Positions 54,348-62,997 of a stretch of DNA of 64,000 bases are shown piece by piece. The notes below the pieces were generated by a model. It searched no databases, had not been told where the DNA came from, and was given only the letters and a program-made list of their open reading frames with translations. The position numbers were made by a program, and so were the translations under genes. This DNA comes from Flavobacterium sp. I-STPP5a (GTDB lineage Bacteria > Bacteroidota > Bacteroidia > Flavobacteriales > Flavobacteriaceae): assembly GCF_009764685.1 (NCBI RefSeq), contig NZ_VHLM01000075.1, positions 1 to 64,000 of the forward strand, written 5' to 3'. Numbering within the stretch: position 1 is the stretch's first letter; each line of letters opens with the position of its first letter.

Positions 54348-54689
54348 ATGAGCGCAAGAGAAGAATTAATTGTAAAATACGCAGCAGATTTGAAAGAAAA
54401 ATGCGGCGTTGATCCAGATATGGATTTATTAACTAAAGTTACAATAGGCTGCGGACCGTCAATTTATAATGCTGATTCAGCAACAGTAGCTGGAAGTCAG
54501 CAGTCAGAATTGGATACAGTAAAAAATAATTTCTTGATCAAGAAATTAGGCCTAACTGATGGACCAGAATTAGACGCTGCCATTGATGCAGTAATGGAAA
54601 AATATGGAAGATCTAATAGAAATAAGTACAGAGCCGTTATTTACTATTTACTTACAGTTCATTTCAAGAAAGAGAGTGTTTACAATTAA
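54348..54689 (+). CDS. DUF2853 family protein
   Basis: A 113-residue acidic cytoplasmic protein. The sequence matches the DUF2853 family: ELIVKYAADLKEKCGVDPDM, TIGCGPSIYNADSATVAGS and the RSNRNKYRAVIYYLL end. Its function is unknown. It follows menD by 87 bases and is closed by a strong terminator. Confidence 0.88.
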   Translation: MSAREELIVKYAADLKEKCGVDPDMDLLTKVTIGCGPSIYNADSATVAGSQQSELDTVKNNFLIKKLGLTDGPELDAAIDAVMEKYGRSNRNKYRAVIYYLLTVHFKKESVYN

Positions 54690-54714
54690 TCTTTAGATTG
54701 ATTACAGAATGTAT

Positions 54715-54752
54715 AAAAAAAGCGTTTGTCGAATTGAGACAAACGCTTTTTT
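54715..54752. terminator. Bidirectional terminator between DUF2853 and M28 genes
   Basis: AAAAAAGCGTTTGTC and GACAAACGCTTTTTT pair perfectly around GAATTGA, with A-run and T-run on opposite sides. It lies between two convergent genes. Confidence 0.9.
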
Positions 54753-54819
54753 GTTAAATCACTTTTTTAATCAAAAACACGAGAATTAGTTTCTATTAAA
54801 TTGATTTCATTCTTGAAAG

Positions 54820-56172
54820 TTAACGAATAGGGGTAGGGAAAACAGGTAAACTAGAATGTCCTAATGCATCAACCGCTTGTACTGCAAAGAAAAAATTATC
54901 TTTAGAATATGGAATTTCGGCCTTTGTATCTTTTACAAAAATAGTTTTTTCCCAGTGTTGTGATCCTGTTTCTCTAATAAGGATGTTGTATCCATAAACA
55001 GCTTTTCCTTCTGGCGCAGTCCAAAGTAAAGTAGAGAAATTGGTTAAATCTTTTACTTCAATTCCAACATTAGTTGGAGCTTTTGGCGACCAAGCTAAGT
55101 TGCTGAAAGTAGCCAAATTAGAACAGGTTACTTTCTTCATGTATTCAAAGTCCATGAATTCAGGAAGGTCACCATACTGAATGTTATTTTCTTTTCGCAC
55201 ATTTTGGTGTTGGTGATCGTAGTTTTCGTTCATCTCACAAAAACGAATCGCAGTAAAACCATTTTGGCTAAAAGGAGTATGATCTCCACCACGCAAGAAA
55301 CGGTCATTGCGGTATACCAGGTTAATATCCAATTGATCTACGTATTGATTGGTTACAGTTTTAATGTAACGTGCTAACTGTCTTGATGGACTATCATTAT
55401 CACGATTAGTTGATTTTCGCATTTTTGCTTCGGCTTCTGTTTCTAGATAAGGAATAGTTTCGCTAAAAACACGCACTCTAGTATTGTCACGCAATAAAGT
55501 GCCGCTTGATAAACTGTTGCCTATCATGTCATTGTTTAGCATTGCAATCAAATTCCATTTACCTTCTTTGGCAAGATCAGCAAGATGTTTAGCACCATAC
55601 AAACCTTGTTCTTCACCCACTACAGCCACAAAAATGAGTGTAAAAGGAAATTCTCTTTGACTCATAATTCTGGCCAGTTCCATCATGGCAGCCACTCCCG
55701 AAGCGTCATCATTTGCGCCAGGCGCGTCAGATTTTGCGTCCATTACATCCGAAGCTCTAGAATCTAAGTGACCACTAATTATCATTACGCGATCATCAGT
55801 AGGATCTGTACCTTTTAAAGTAGCCATTACGTTTCCTAATTGACTATCCGTTGCAATTCGTTTTCCATCGGCTTTGATGGTAAAAAAATCAATGACAGAA
55901 GTAAGTCTCCCGCCAGAAGCCAAAGCATATTTGTCAAATTCTGATTTTACCCAGCGCTGTGCTGCGCCAATACCACGTGTATTGCTTTTGGTGTCGCTCA
56001 ACGTATGGCGTGTACCAAACGAAACTAGTTTCCGAACGGTAGCTTCCATATTTTCAGATTTTACTTCGGATAGCATTTTTTTAATTTCGGGATCATCAAC
56101 TGTAGATTGTGCAAAAGTTGTAATCGAAAAGCAGACAAATAGAATAAAGGTTGTTATAGGATTTGGTTTCAT
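54820..56172 (-). CDS. M28 family metallopeptidase with C-terminal FN3 domain
   Basis: A 450-residue exported zinc aminopeptidase. The ATG at 56172 is chosen over an in-frame TTG at 56196, because a -7 promoter element (56194-56201) overlaps the TTG. The signal peptide is MKPNPITTFILFVCFSITTF with AQ. The di-zinc motifs of M28 are VMIISGHLDSRASD, GANDDASGVAAMMELAR, GEEQGLYGAKH and RGGDHTPFSQNGF. A fibronectin type III-like domain follows at about 370-450 (APEGKAVYGYNILIRETG). It should cut N-terminal residues from peptides in the periplasm or outside. It is a single minus-strand gene. Confidence 0.92.
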   Translation of the reverse strand: MKPNPITTFILFVCFSITTFAQSTVDDPEIKKMLSEVKSENMEATVRKLVSFGTRHTLSDTKSNTRGIGAAQRWVKSEFDKYALASGGRLTSVIDFFTIKADGKRIATDSQLGNVMATLKGTDPTDDRVMIISGHLDSRASDVMDAKSDAPGANDDASGVAAMMELARIMSQREFPFTLIFVAVVGEEQGLYGAKHLADLAKEGKWNLIAMLNNDMIGNSLSSGTLLRDNTRVRVFSETIPYLETEAEAKMRKSTNRDNDSPSRQLARYIKTVTNQYVDQLDINLVYRNDRFLRGGDHTPFSQNGFTAIRFCEMNENYDHQHQNVRKENNIQYGDLPEFMDFEYMKKVTCSNLATFSNLAWSPKAPTNVGIEVKDLTNFSTLLWTAPEGKAVYGYNILIRETGSQHWEKTIFVKDTKAEIPYSKDNFFFAVQAVDALGHSSLPVFPTPIR

Positions 56173-56193
56173 TAATTGTTTTTTTAGTTTCCT

Positions 56194-56201
56194 CAAAGTT
56201 A
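56194..56201 (-). promoter_or_regulatory. -7 element (TAACTTTG) of the M28 gene
   Basis: On the minus strand TAACTTTG matches TAnnTTTG. The start site would be near 56187, about 15 bases before the ATG at 56172 and after the rival TTG codon. Confidence 0.5.
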
Positions 56202-56364
56202 GTGAAAAAGAAAAAGAGTTGATCTTGTCCTTAAAATTTTAGGAATTGTTTGAGGTTAAAATAGTAAAGTTAGAAAATCGTATTTGTTTTTTTTAATTAT
56301 CATAGTGTTTGTGTAACAGCTAACGAGAACAAAACCTCATAAAAAGGTGCTTCTGTTGTTTATG

Positions 56365-56508
56365 TTATGAAAACGATATTTCCTAATCTAGCCCCGATGG
56401 AAGTGAGTATCCCACGCTTTTGGGCGTGGATACTGCGTACAGCGGGACTACACGTCATAAAAAAACGAAGGTGGGTGCTCCTAAAAAGGAAAAGAGGAGC
56501 TATTTCCG
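56365..56508 (+). repeat. Structured intergenic element, copy 1
   Basis: The element reads TTATGAAAACGATATTTCC, TCTAGCCCCGATGGAAGTG, a hairpin at 56406-56434 (AGTATCC/GGATACT with an inner ACGC/GCGT and one bulged base), AGCGGGACTACACGTCATAA and ends GGAGCTATTTCC. A second copy lies in reverse at 62821-62936. From memory, TAGCCCnGATnG...GGAGCTATTTCC elements recur between genes of Flavobacterium species. It may be a mobile non-coding repeat or a structured RNA; I cannot tell which. Confidence 0.6.
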
Positions 56509-56557
56509 TATTAGTTTTTTTGTGGACGGTTTCTTAATATCCTACTTTCAAACTTCG

Positions 56558-56565
56558 TACCTTTG
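56558..56565 (+). promoter_or_regulatory. -7 element (TACCTTTG) of the CvfB-like gene
   Basis: TACCTTTG matches TAnnTTTG. The start site would be near 56572, upstream of the ATG at 56587 and downstream of an in-frame TTG at 56563, so the ATG is the start. Confidence 0.55.
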
Positions 56566-56586
56566 CACTTTACAAAATACAATATA

Positions 56587-57441
56587 ATGATTGAAATAGG
56601 AAAATACAATACGCTAACGATATTACGTGATACCAAAGTGGGTTTGTTTTTGGGAAATCCAGAACAAGATCCAGAGGGAATTCATGACATTTTGCTTCCC
56701 AATAAATACGTTCCCAACGAATTTGAGATAGGTGAGGAGTTGATCGTGTTTGTGTATTTGGACCATGAAGAAAGACCAGTTGCTACCACTCTGGAACCTT
56801 ATATTTTATTGAATGAGTTTGCACTTTTGAGAGTGAATTATACCAATCAAATAGGAGCGTTTATGGATTGGGGAATGGAAAAGGATATTTTGGTTCCGTT
56901 TAAAGAGCAGGCGCGCCCTATGGAAAAAGGAAAACGCTATTTGGTGTACCTTTATATGGATGAAAAAACCAATAGATTAGTCGCTTCTAGTAAATTGAAT
57001 CAGTTTTTGAAAAATGAAAACTTAACTATTGAAAAAGGAGAGGAAGTTGATTTGATTGTGTCGCATATTACGGAGTTGGGAATCAATGTGATTATCAATG
57101 AAAAGTATAAAGGATTGATGTACAAGGATGAAGTGTATGATGACGCCATTCGAACGGGAGACCGTATGCGTGGTTACATTAAAACAATCAGGCCAGATAA
57201 TAAAATTGATGTTTCCTTGCAAATACAAGGATATCAAAGTATAGAACCCAATGCCGAAAAAATTCTGGATGAACTGCGCGCAAGCAGAGGTTTCTTGAGG
57301 TTGACTGATAATTCTCATCCAGAGGACATTAAAACGGTGTTGAAGATGAGTAAAAAAACGTTTAAAAAAGCAATTGGTTCTTTATACAGGGAGCAATTGA
57401 TTGAAATTAAGGATGACGGAATTTATTTAGTTAAAGAATAA
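56587..57441 (+). CDS. CvfB/YitL-like S1 domain RNA-binding protein
   Basis: A 284-residue cytoplasmic protein. Two or three S1-like folds are seen: IEIGKYNTLTILRDTKVGLF with ILLPNKYVP, RVNYTNQIGAFMDWGMEKDI with VPFKEQ, and VSHITELGINVIINEKYKGL. The C-terminal winged helix follows (FLRLTDNSHPEDIKTVLKMS ... IGSLYREQLIEIKDDG). This is the CvfB (PF13509/PF17783) layout, an RNA-binding factor tied to virulence gene control in Staphylococcus; its Bacteroidota role is unknown. The gene is single and closed by a terminator. Confidence 0.9.
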   Translation: MIEIGKYNTLTILRDTKVGLFLGNPEQDPEGIHDILLPNKYVPNEFEIGEELIVFVYLDHEERPVATTLEPYILLNEFALLRVNYTNQIGAFMDWGMEKDILVPFKEQARPMEKGKRYLVYLYMDEKTNRLVASSKLNQFLKNENLTIEKGEEVDLIVSHITELGINVIINEKYKGLMYKDEVYDDAIRTGDRMRGYIKTIRPDNKIDVSLQIQGYQSIEPNAEKILDELRASRGFLRLTDNSHPEDIKTVLKMSKKTFKKAIGSLYREQLIEIKDDGIYLVKE

Positions 57442-57446
57442 AAAAA

Positions 57447-57486
57447 AAGAAAGACTAATCTATAAAGGTTAGTCTTTCTCTTTTTA
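57447..57486 (+). terminator. Intrinsic terminator after the CvfB-like gene
   Basis: GAAAGACTAA and TTAGTCTTTC pair around TCTATAAAGG and are followed by TCTTTTT. It begins right after the stop codon. Confidence 0.8.
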
Positions 57487-58159
57487 ATACTACAATAAAA
57501 AAATAGTACAAGTATTAAAATGTATTAATGGTTGAAAGAAACGGTATGTGCATGCTCATCAATAGTATTTATAACTATTTTTAAGATGTAACAGCGACAT
57601 TAGTTGCTTTTGACCTCTTTTATTATATGTTCAATTCATTGCGCTAACGTGAAAAAATATTTTCGCTATGACCTTGGTTTTTCTTTAATAGATTAGATTA
57701 TTTTCTAAAAAATATTTTTAATACTGTTTTGCACAGCAACAAAAGAAAATAATACTTTGGTTAAACCTCAGGTGCTACTTTATTTTTACTACGACTAACA
57801 TTAATGACTTGTTCATAGATTTTTTGCTCTGGAATTCTGAAAAAATAAAGCGAATAATTTCCTTAGAAAAAAGAGCGGTAACATTTTTAATGATAAACAA
57901 TACATTCTTTTTTTAGGTTAATAACTCAGTGAAGTATAATTAAGAAAATCAACTTTAAAGCTTGTAATAAGATGATTAACCTATTATAAAGTTAAAAAAT
58001 AGTACGCTAATAACCATTAAGAATATCGTTTTTTTTTCTGATTTTTAACATTTTAAATCCTTTCATCAGAGAAGGATTACCATAAGCTTATTCAAAATAG
58101 ACTAGATATAATGTAAAAAATGATTTATTTTTACACTGAAATATTTTAAAACAATTATC
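57487..58159. other. 673-bp gap upstream of menB
   Basis: No ORF and no strong hairpin. An 8-bp inverted pair (AGGTTAAT near 57915 and ATTAACCT near 57974) is too far apart to mean much. The DNA is AT-rich throughout; menB must draw its promoter from the right end, but I found no exact TAnnTTTG there. Confidence 0.4.
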
Positions 58160-58990
58160 ATGAACTGGATTACTGCCAAAGAGTACGAAGATATCACCTA
58201 TAAGAAATGTAACGGCGTTGCAAGAATTGCGTTTAACAGACCTGATGTGCGCAATGCTTTTCGACCAAAAACTACTGCCGAATTATACAATGCTTTTTAT
58301 GATGCACAAGAAGACACCTCAATAGGTGTAGTTTTGTTATCAGCTGAAGGACCATCTTCCAAAGATGGCGTGTACTCTTTTTGCAGTGGTGGCGATCAAA
58401 ACGCTCGTGGCCATCAAGGTTATGTGGGCGATGACGGACAACATCGATTGAATATTTTAGAAGTACAACGATTAATTCGTTTTATGCCAAAAGTAGTTAT
58501 TGCTGTAGTGCCAGGATGGGCAGTAGGTGGTGGACACAGTTTACATGTAGTGTGCGATATGACACTTGCTAGTAAAGAGCATGCTATCTTTAAACAAACC
58601 GATGCAGATGTAACTAGTTTTGATGGAGGTTATGGATCAGCTTATTTAGCTAAAATGGTGGGACAGAAAAAAGCTAGAGAAATTTTCTTCCTTGGCCGTA
58701 ATTATTCGGCTCAAGAAGCTATGGATATGGGTATGGTGAATGCTGTGGTGCCTCATGATGAATTAGAAGCTACGGCTTATGAATGGGCACAAGAAATTTT
58801 GCAAAAATCGCCTATGGCTATTAAAATGCTAAAATTTGCTATGAACTTGACTGATGATGGTATGGTGGGCCAACAAGTATTTGCTGGTGAAGCTACTCGA
58901 TTAGCGTACATGACCGAAGAGGCAAAAGAAGGTAGAAATGCATTTTTAGAGAAAAGAAAACCAAATTTTGAAAAAAAATGGTTGCCATAA
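58160..58990 (+). CDS. menB: MenB, 1,4-dihydroxy-2-naphthoyl-CoA synthase
   Basis: A 276-residue crotonase-fold enzyme that closes the naphthoate ring in menaquinone synthesis. The oxyanion-hole parts are FCSGGDQNARG and VPGWAVGGGHSLHVVCDMTL, and the MenB-specific QTDADVTSFDGGYGSAYLA with its catalytic Asp distinguishes it from other enoyl-CoA hydratases. The C-terminal EKRKPNFEKKWLP is the usual MenB end. The PH-domain genes begin 75 bases downstream. Confidence 0.96.
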   Translation: MNWITAKEYEDITYKKCNGVARIAFNRPDVRNAFRPKTTAELYNAFYDAQEDTSIGVVLLSAEGPSSKDGVYSFCSGGDQNARGHQGYVGDDGQHRLNILEVQRLIRFMPKVVIAVVPGWAVGGGHSLHVVCDMTLASKEHAIFKQTDADVTSFDGGYGSAYLAKMVGQKKAREIFFLGRNYSAQEAMDMGMVNAVVPHDELEATAYEWAQEILQKSPMAIKMLKFAMNLTDDGMVGQQVFAGEATRLAYMTEEAKEGRNAFLEKRKPNFEKKWLP

Positions 58991-59064
58991 AAAGTTTTAA
59001 GTTTTAGGTTTTCAATTCGAAAAATCTGAAACGTTACACTTTAAAACTGAAACAAAATAAAAAA

Positions 59065-59586
59065 ATGCAAAACTTTTCGAACGAAATAATTGATACCGAT
59101 TTACTCCCAAAATATGAGGAAGTAATTTTTACAAAATTGCATCCAAAATATCTTTTTGTGGTGGCAATCAAGCTTGCTATTTTGATTATTGCACTAATTG
59201 CAGCTCCTTTTATTTATTTGTATTTTGAACCAGATGGTTTTTCAGGTAGAATATCATTTTTATTAGGTTTAATGTCTCCTTTTGTATTGCTATTTATCGT
59301 TTTATTTGCGCTGCTTAGTTTTAGAAAAAAAGGTTTTGCATTTAGAGAGCATGATGTTTTGTATCGATATGGAGTTTTGGCAACCAATACAATCATAATT
59401 CCTTATAATAGAGTGCAACATGTAGCCTTACATGAAGGATTTATATCTGGTTTTTTTGGCTTAGCCGAAATAGAAATATTTACAGCGGGCGGAAGTTCTA
59501 GTGACATTCAAATACCCGGAATTGAAAAGGAACAAGCCGAAAATATAAAACAGTTATTGATGGTTAAAATTCAAAAACAACTGTGA
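59065..59586 (+). CDS. Bacterial PH-domain membrane protein (YdbS-like)
   Basis: A 173-residue protein with two membrane helices near 28-48 and 66-88, then a bPH2 domain (AFREHDVLYRYGVLATNTII, RVQHVALHEGFISGFFGLAE). It matches the small YdbS-type partner, which in Bacillus acts with YdbT in resistance to a peptide toxin. The stop overlaps the start of the next gene as TGATG, so the two proteins are made together and probably form one complex. Confidence 0.88.
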   Translation: MQNFSNEIIDTDLLPKYEEVIFTKLHPKYLFVVAIKLAILIIALIAAPFIYLYFEPDGFSGRISFLLGLMSPFVLLFIVLFALLSFRKKGFAFREHDVLYRYGVLATNTIIIPYNRVQHVALHEGFISGFFGLAEIEIFTAGGSSSDIQIPGIEKEQAENIKQLLMVKIQKQL

Positions 59587-61097
59587 TGGATGTAAGTTTT
59601 AGTGCGCCGCAAAGACAATCTCCAGTGGGAGTGTTGGTGTTGTTTTTTTATGCTTTACAAAAAAATGCTCGCGCTTTTTGGCCGCTAATTGTAGTATATG
59701 CTTTTAAATTCAAGGAGTTAAATATTTTGTACTTGGTTACGGGTATAGTGTTGTTTTTAATATCGATAGGGGTTATATCGTATTTGAAATACCGCAGTTT
59801 CACCTTTTTTTTAGATGCTGAAAAAGAAGAATTTATTATCTCTGATGGGATTTTAAACAAAACCAAAACTGCCATACAGCTGGATAAAATTCAACAAGTA
59901 AACATCAATCAGTCTTTTATTCAAAAACTAATTGGCGTTTATGAATTGCATGTAGATACGGCTGGAAGCTCCAAAAAAGAGGGTCATATTAAAGCTATTT
60001 CTCATGAAGTGGCGTTAGAATTAAAATCGCGTTTGCTTGACCAATCGGCTTTAAAAACAAGTCAAGATTTAGATATAAATTCAAACCTTGCTGATATAGA
60101 AGCAGAAGCAACTGAGGCGCCTTTTGTAACCATAGGGTTGCTGAGTTTGTTAAAGTTAGGAATTACCTCAAACTACGGTAAAACAATAGGATTAATTATC
60201 ATTTTTGGAAGTACTATTTATGAAAATTTTAGAAAATTCAGTGAGAGTGATTCCGTGTATCAAGAACAAGTTAATTCTTATGTTGATAAAGGTTTAGCTT
60301 CTCAATCTCTTGTAGTAGGTTTTGTATTTGTATTAGCAGGTGTATTGGTGCTGAATATTGCACGGGTAATTATTCAATATTATGGGTATACAATTGCACG
60401 TCAAAAAAATTCTATGTTATTGTCTTATGGATTATTCAATTCTAAAAGCACCATTCTTAAGCCTGACAAAGTCCAAATTACAACCATTAAAAGAAATTTT
60501 TTCCAAAAAAAGCTCGGAATATTAGAATTAAGAATAAGACAAGCTACTAGCGGTACTGCCGAAGATAGAAAATCTATCATTGAAATTCCAGGATGTAGTG
60601 ATTTAGAGAGTAGTTCGGTTTTACAATTATTGTATGATCAAATACCTGAAAAAGGTTTAGCCTTGAAGCCTAATTTTAGAGTGTTAGCTGTAGCGTTATT
60701 GTTGTATATCCTTCTTCCTGTTTTATTGTTCTACGCCATAGGAGCTTGGATGGAACCCGCTGCATTTGACTTTGTATATTTAGTTCCTGTTTATGTAATT
60801 TTTATAGGTTTACTACAGTATTTCAAATTCAAAAATAATAGATTGTTCATTCATGATAATTTTATCATCAAGCAAAGTGGTGGTTGGGATATCAGCACGG
60901 CAATTATCGAGCCTCATAAAATACAAGCCATTTCCACATCGCAATATTTTTGGCATAAAAAATTAGATCTTGGTTCTGTTATTTTGCACACTGCTGGAGG
61001 AACTATTTCGTTCCAGATGGGTAATTTTACAATTTTAAAAAGTAAAGTAAATTTGTGGTTGTATCGAATGGAAAAATCCGATAGCAACTGGATGTAA
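59586..61097 (+). CDS. Bacterial PH-domain membrane protein (YdbT-like), triple domain
   Basis: A 503-residue partner of the YdbS-like protein. The ATG at 59586, overlapping the upstream stop as TGATG, is preferred over the GTG one codon earlier. The layout is three repeats of membrane-helix pairs plus bPH2 domains: FIISDGILNKTKTAIQLDKI, LLSYGLFNSKSTILKPDKVQ and FIIKQSGGWDISTAIIEPHK. This is the YdbT pattern. The role is probably at the inner membrane, but no substrate is known. menA follows after 46 bases, so the block may be one operon from menB to the metal hydrolase. Confidence 0.88.
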   Translation: MDVSFSAPQRQSPVGVLVLFFYALQKNARAFWPLIVVYAFKFKELNILYLVTGIVLFLISIGVISYLKYRSFTFFLDAEKEEFIISDGILNKTKTAIQLDKIQQVNINQSFIQKLIGVYELHVDTAGSSKKEGHIKAISHEVALELKSRLLDQSALKTSQDLDINSNLADIEAEATEAPFVTIGLLSLLKLGITSNYGKTIGLIIIFGSTIYENFRKFSESDSVYQEQVNSYVDKGLASQSLVVGFVFVLAGVLVLNIARVIIQYYGYTIARQKNSMLLSYGLFNSKSTILKPDKVQITTIKRNFFQKKLGILELRIRQATSGTAEDRKSIIEIPGCSDLESSSVLQLLYDQIPEKGLALKPNFRVLAVALLLYILLPVLLFYAIGAWMEPAAFDFVYLVPVYVIFIGLLQYFKFKNNRLFIHDNFIIKQSGGWDISTAIIEPHKIQAISTSQYFWHKKLDLGSVILHTAGGTISFQMGNFTILKSKVNLWLYRMEKSDSNWM

Positions 61098-61143
61098 AAG
61101 AAAAACTCAATTCATAAGGGATTGAGATTTAAATAAAAAAATT

Positions 61144-62106
61144 ATGAAACATTGGATTGAGGCCGCGCGTTTACGCACACTGCCATTATCAGTATCTGGA
61201 ATAATCGTAGGAAGTATGTATGCTCTTGCAAATCCTACCGAGAATATTTTAACACCTACCGAAGTATTTAGTTGGGCCATTTTTGGTTTAGCGCTTTTAA
61301 CTACTTTAGGATTGCAAGTGCTGTCTAATTTTGCTAACGATTATGGTGATGGCGTTAAAGGAACTGACAATGAAGATAGAATAGGGCCTAAACGTGCCAT
61401 ACAAAGCGGTGTAATTACACCACAGTCCATGAAAAAGGCAATTATTATTACTTCAATAGCTACATTGATAGCTGCTATATTATTAATTTATGTCTCCTTT
61501 TCAGATACAAATATTTTCTACTCCCTATTTTTTTTAGTGCTAGGGGTAGCGGCTATTATTTCGGCCATTCGTTACACGGTAGGAAAATCCGCTTATGGTT
61601 ACCATGGTTTGGGAGATGTATTTGTATTTATTTTCTTTGGATTAGTGAGTACTTTAGGCGTTCATTTTTTGTATACTAAACAATTGGATTTCAATTTGTT
61701 TTTACCTGCCATTGCAATAGGATTATTAAGTACCGGTGTTTTGAATTTGAACAACATGCGCGATGAAGTCTCAGACAGAAAATCAAATAAAAATACAATA
61801 GTGGTTAAAATAGGTGGAGAAAATGCCAAAAAATACCACTATTTTTTAATTATAACAGCCATGTTGCTTGTTGTAATTTTTGCTGTAATCAGTCAGTACA
61901 GGGCAGACCAGTATTTGTTTACCATCGCATTTATTCCATTATTAAAACATTTGAAAACGGTTTACAACAATAAGAACCACAAAGATCTTGACCCTGAACT
62001 CAAAAAATTAGCCTTGAGCACCTTTGCTTTAGCCATCTTATTATCAATATGTATGGTTTCTTTCATTCAAGATTTATTTGTAAATTTATTTCTCGGCGGA
62101 AGATAA
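61144..62106 (+). CDS. menA: MenA, 1,4-dihydroxy-2-naphthoate polyprenyltransferase
   Basis: A 320-residue UbiA-family membrane enzyme that attaches the isoprenoid tail to dihydroxynaphthoate. The first Asp motif is NFANDYGDGVKGTDNEDRIG followed by PKRAIQSG, which is characteristic of MenA, and the second is NNMRDEVSDRKSNKNTIVVK. About eight helices are visible. It begins MKHWIEAARLRTLPLSVSGI, the classic MenA opening. It follows the PH-domain pair and precedes the metal hydrolase by 29 bases. Confidence 0.95.
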   Translation: MKHWIEAARLRTLPLSVSGIIVGSMYALANPTENILTPTEVFSWAIFGLALLTTLGLQVLSNFANDYGDGVKGTDNEDRIGPKRAIQSGVITPQSMKKAIIITSIATLIAAILLIYVSFSDTNIFYSLFFLVLGVAAIISAIRYTVGKSAYGYHGLGDVFVFIFFGLVSTLGVHFLYTKQLDFNLFLPAIAIGLLSTGVLNLNNMRDEVSDRKSNKNTIVVKIGGENAKKYHYFLIITAMLLVVIFAVISQYRADQYLFTIAFIPLLKHLKTVYNNKNHKDLDPELKKLALSTFALAILLSICMVSFIQDLFVNLFLGGR

Positions 62107-62135
62107 TTTACGAGCTAAACTTTTAAACTATAACA

Positions 62136-62813
62136 ATGAAAATAACATTTTACGGTCACGCATCATTAGGAATAGAAGTTGGTGGCAAACACATACTTGT
62201 TGATCCATTTATATCGGCAAATCCTTTAGCAGCCCACATCAACATTGATACTCTAGCAGCTGATTATATTTTATTAACTCACGCACACGGAGATCATATT
62301 CTTGATGTAGAAGCCATAGCTTCAAGAACAAACGCTGTAATTGTATCCAATGCTGAAATTGCAGGATATTATGGTGCAAAAGGTTTTCAATCGCACCCAA
62401 TGAACCACGGTGGAAGTTGGAAATTTGATTTTGGTAAAGTAAAATACGTAAATGCAATTCACTCTAGCTCTTTTCCAGACGGCTCTTATGGAGGAAACCC
62501 TGGTGGTTTTGTCATAGAAGGCGAACATAAAAATATTTATATTGCAGGTGATACGGCACTTATCATGGATATGAAACTCATTCCATTGCGAACAAAACTT
62601 GATTTAGCCATTTTACCAATAGGTGATAACTTCACCATGGATGTTGAGGATGCTATCATTGCATCGGATTTTGTAGAATGTGATAAAATTTTAGGATACC
62701 ATTTTGACACTTTCGGGTATATCGAAATCAATAAAGAAGACGCCATTAGAAAGTTTTTCAATAAAGGAAAAGATTTAATGTTGCTAGAAATTGGGAACTC
62801 TATTGATTTGTAA
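62136..62813 (+). CDS. UPF0173-type metal-dependent hydrolase
   Basis: A 225-residue metallo-beta-lactamase-fold protein. The start MKITFYGHASLGIEVGGKHI, the metal motif LLTHAHGDHILD, the later HSSSFPDGSYGG and NIYIAGDTALIMDMKLI, and the IGYHF-like ILGYHFDTFGYI are those of the UPF0173 family. The substrate is unknown. It is the last gene of the menB-to-hydrolase run and is followed at once by the second structured element. Confidence 0.92.
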   Translation: MKITFYGHASLGIEVGGKHILVDPFISANPLAAHINIDTLAADYILLTHAHGDHILDVEAIASRTNAVIVSNAEIAGYYGAKGFQSHPMNHGGSWKFDFGKVKYVNAIHSSSFPDGSYGGNPGGFVIEGEHKNIYIAGDTALIMDMKLIPLRTKLDLAILPIGDNFTMDVEDAIIASDFVECDKILGYHFDTFGYIEINKEDAIRKFFNKGKDLMLLEIGNSIDL

Positions 62814-62820
62814 TTTTTTT

Positions 62821-62936
62821 AGGAGCTATTTCCTGCTATTCGTTACAATCTTTTACAAAGCCGTAAGCCTTGATAGGCTTACGGCTTTATAAAAGGATTT
62901 TCACTGCTATCAGGGCTATGAAAATACCATTCATAA
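62821..62936 (-). repeat. Structured intergenic element, copy 2 (reverse)
   Basis: Read on the minus strand this gives TTATGAATGGTATTTTC, TAGCCCTGATAGCAGTGAAA, ATCCTTTT, a 14-bp perfect hairpin, AAAAGATTGTAACGAATAGC and AGGAAATAGCTCCT. The ends and the TAGCCCnGATnGnAGTG block match copy 1 at 56365-56508, but the hairpin is unrelated in sequence, so shape rather than sequence seems kept. Confidence 0.6.
62857..62888. terminator. 14-bp perfect hairpin inside element copy 2
   Basis: AAAGCCGTAAGCCT and AGGCTTACGGCTTT pair perfectly around TGAT. It begins 43 bases after the metal hydrolase stop and probably also ends that transcript. Confidence 0.7.
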
Positions 62937-62997
62937 GTACTAAAGGTACTCCTAAACACGTTTTAGAATGTCATGTTATCCATTATTTTATTTTACC

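Noticed and set aside
56173..56196. TTG start for the M28 peptidase
   Set aside because: It lies inside the predicted -7 promoter element; the ATG at 56172 starts the signal peptide.
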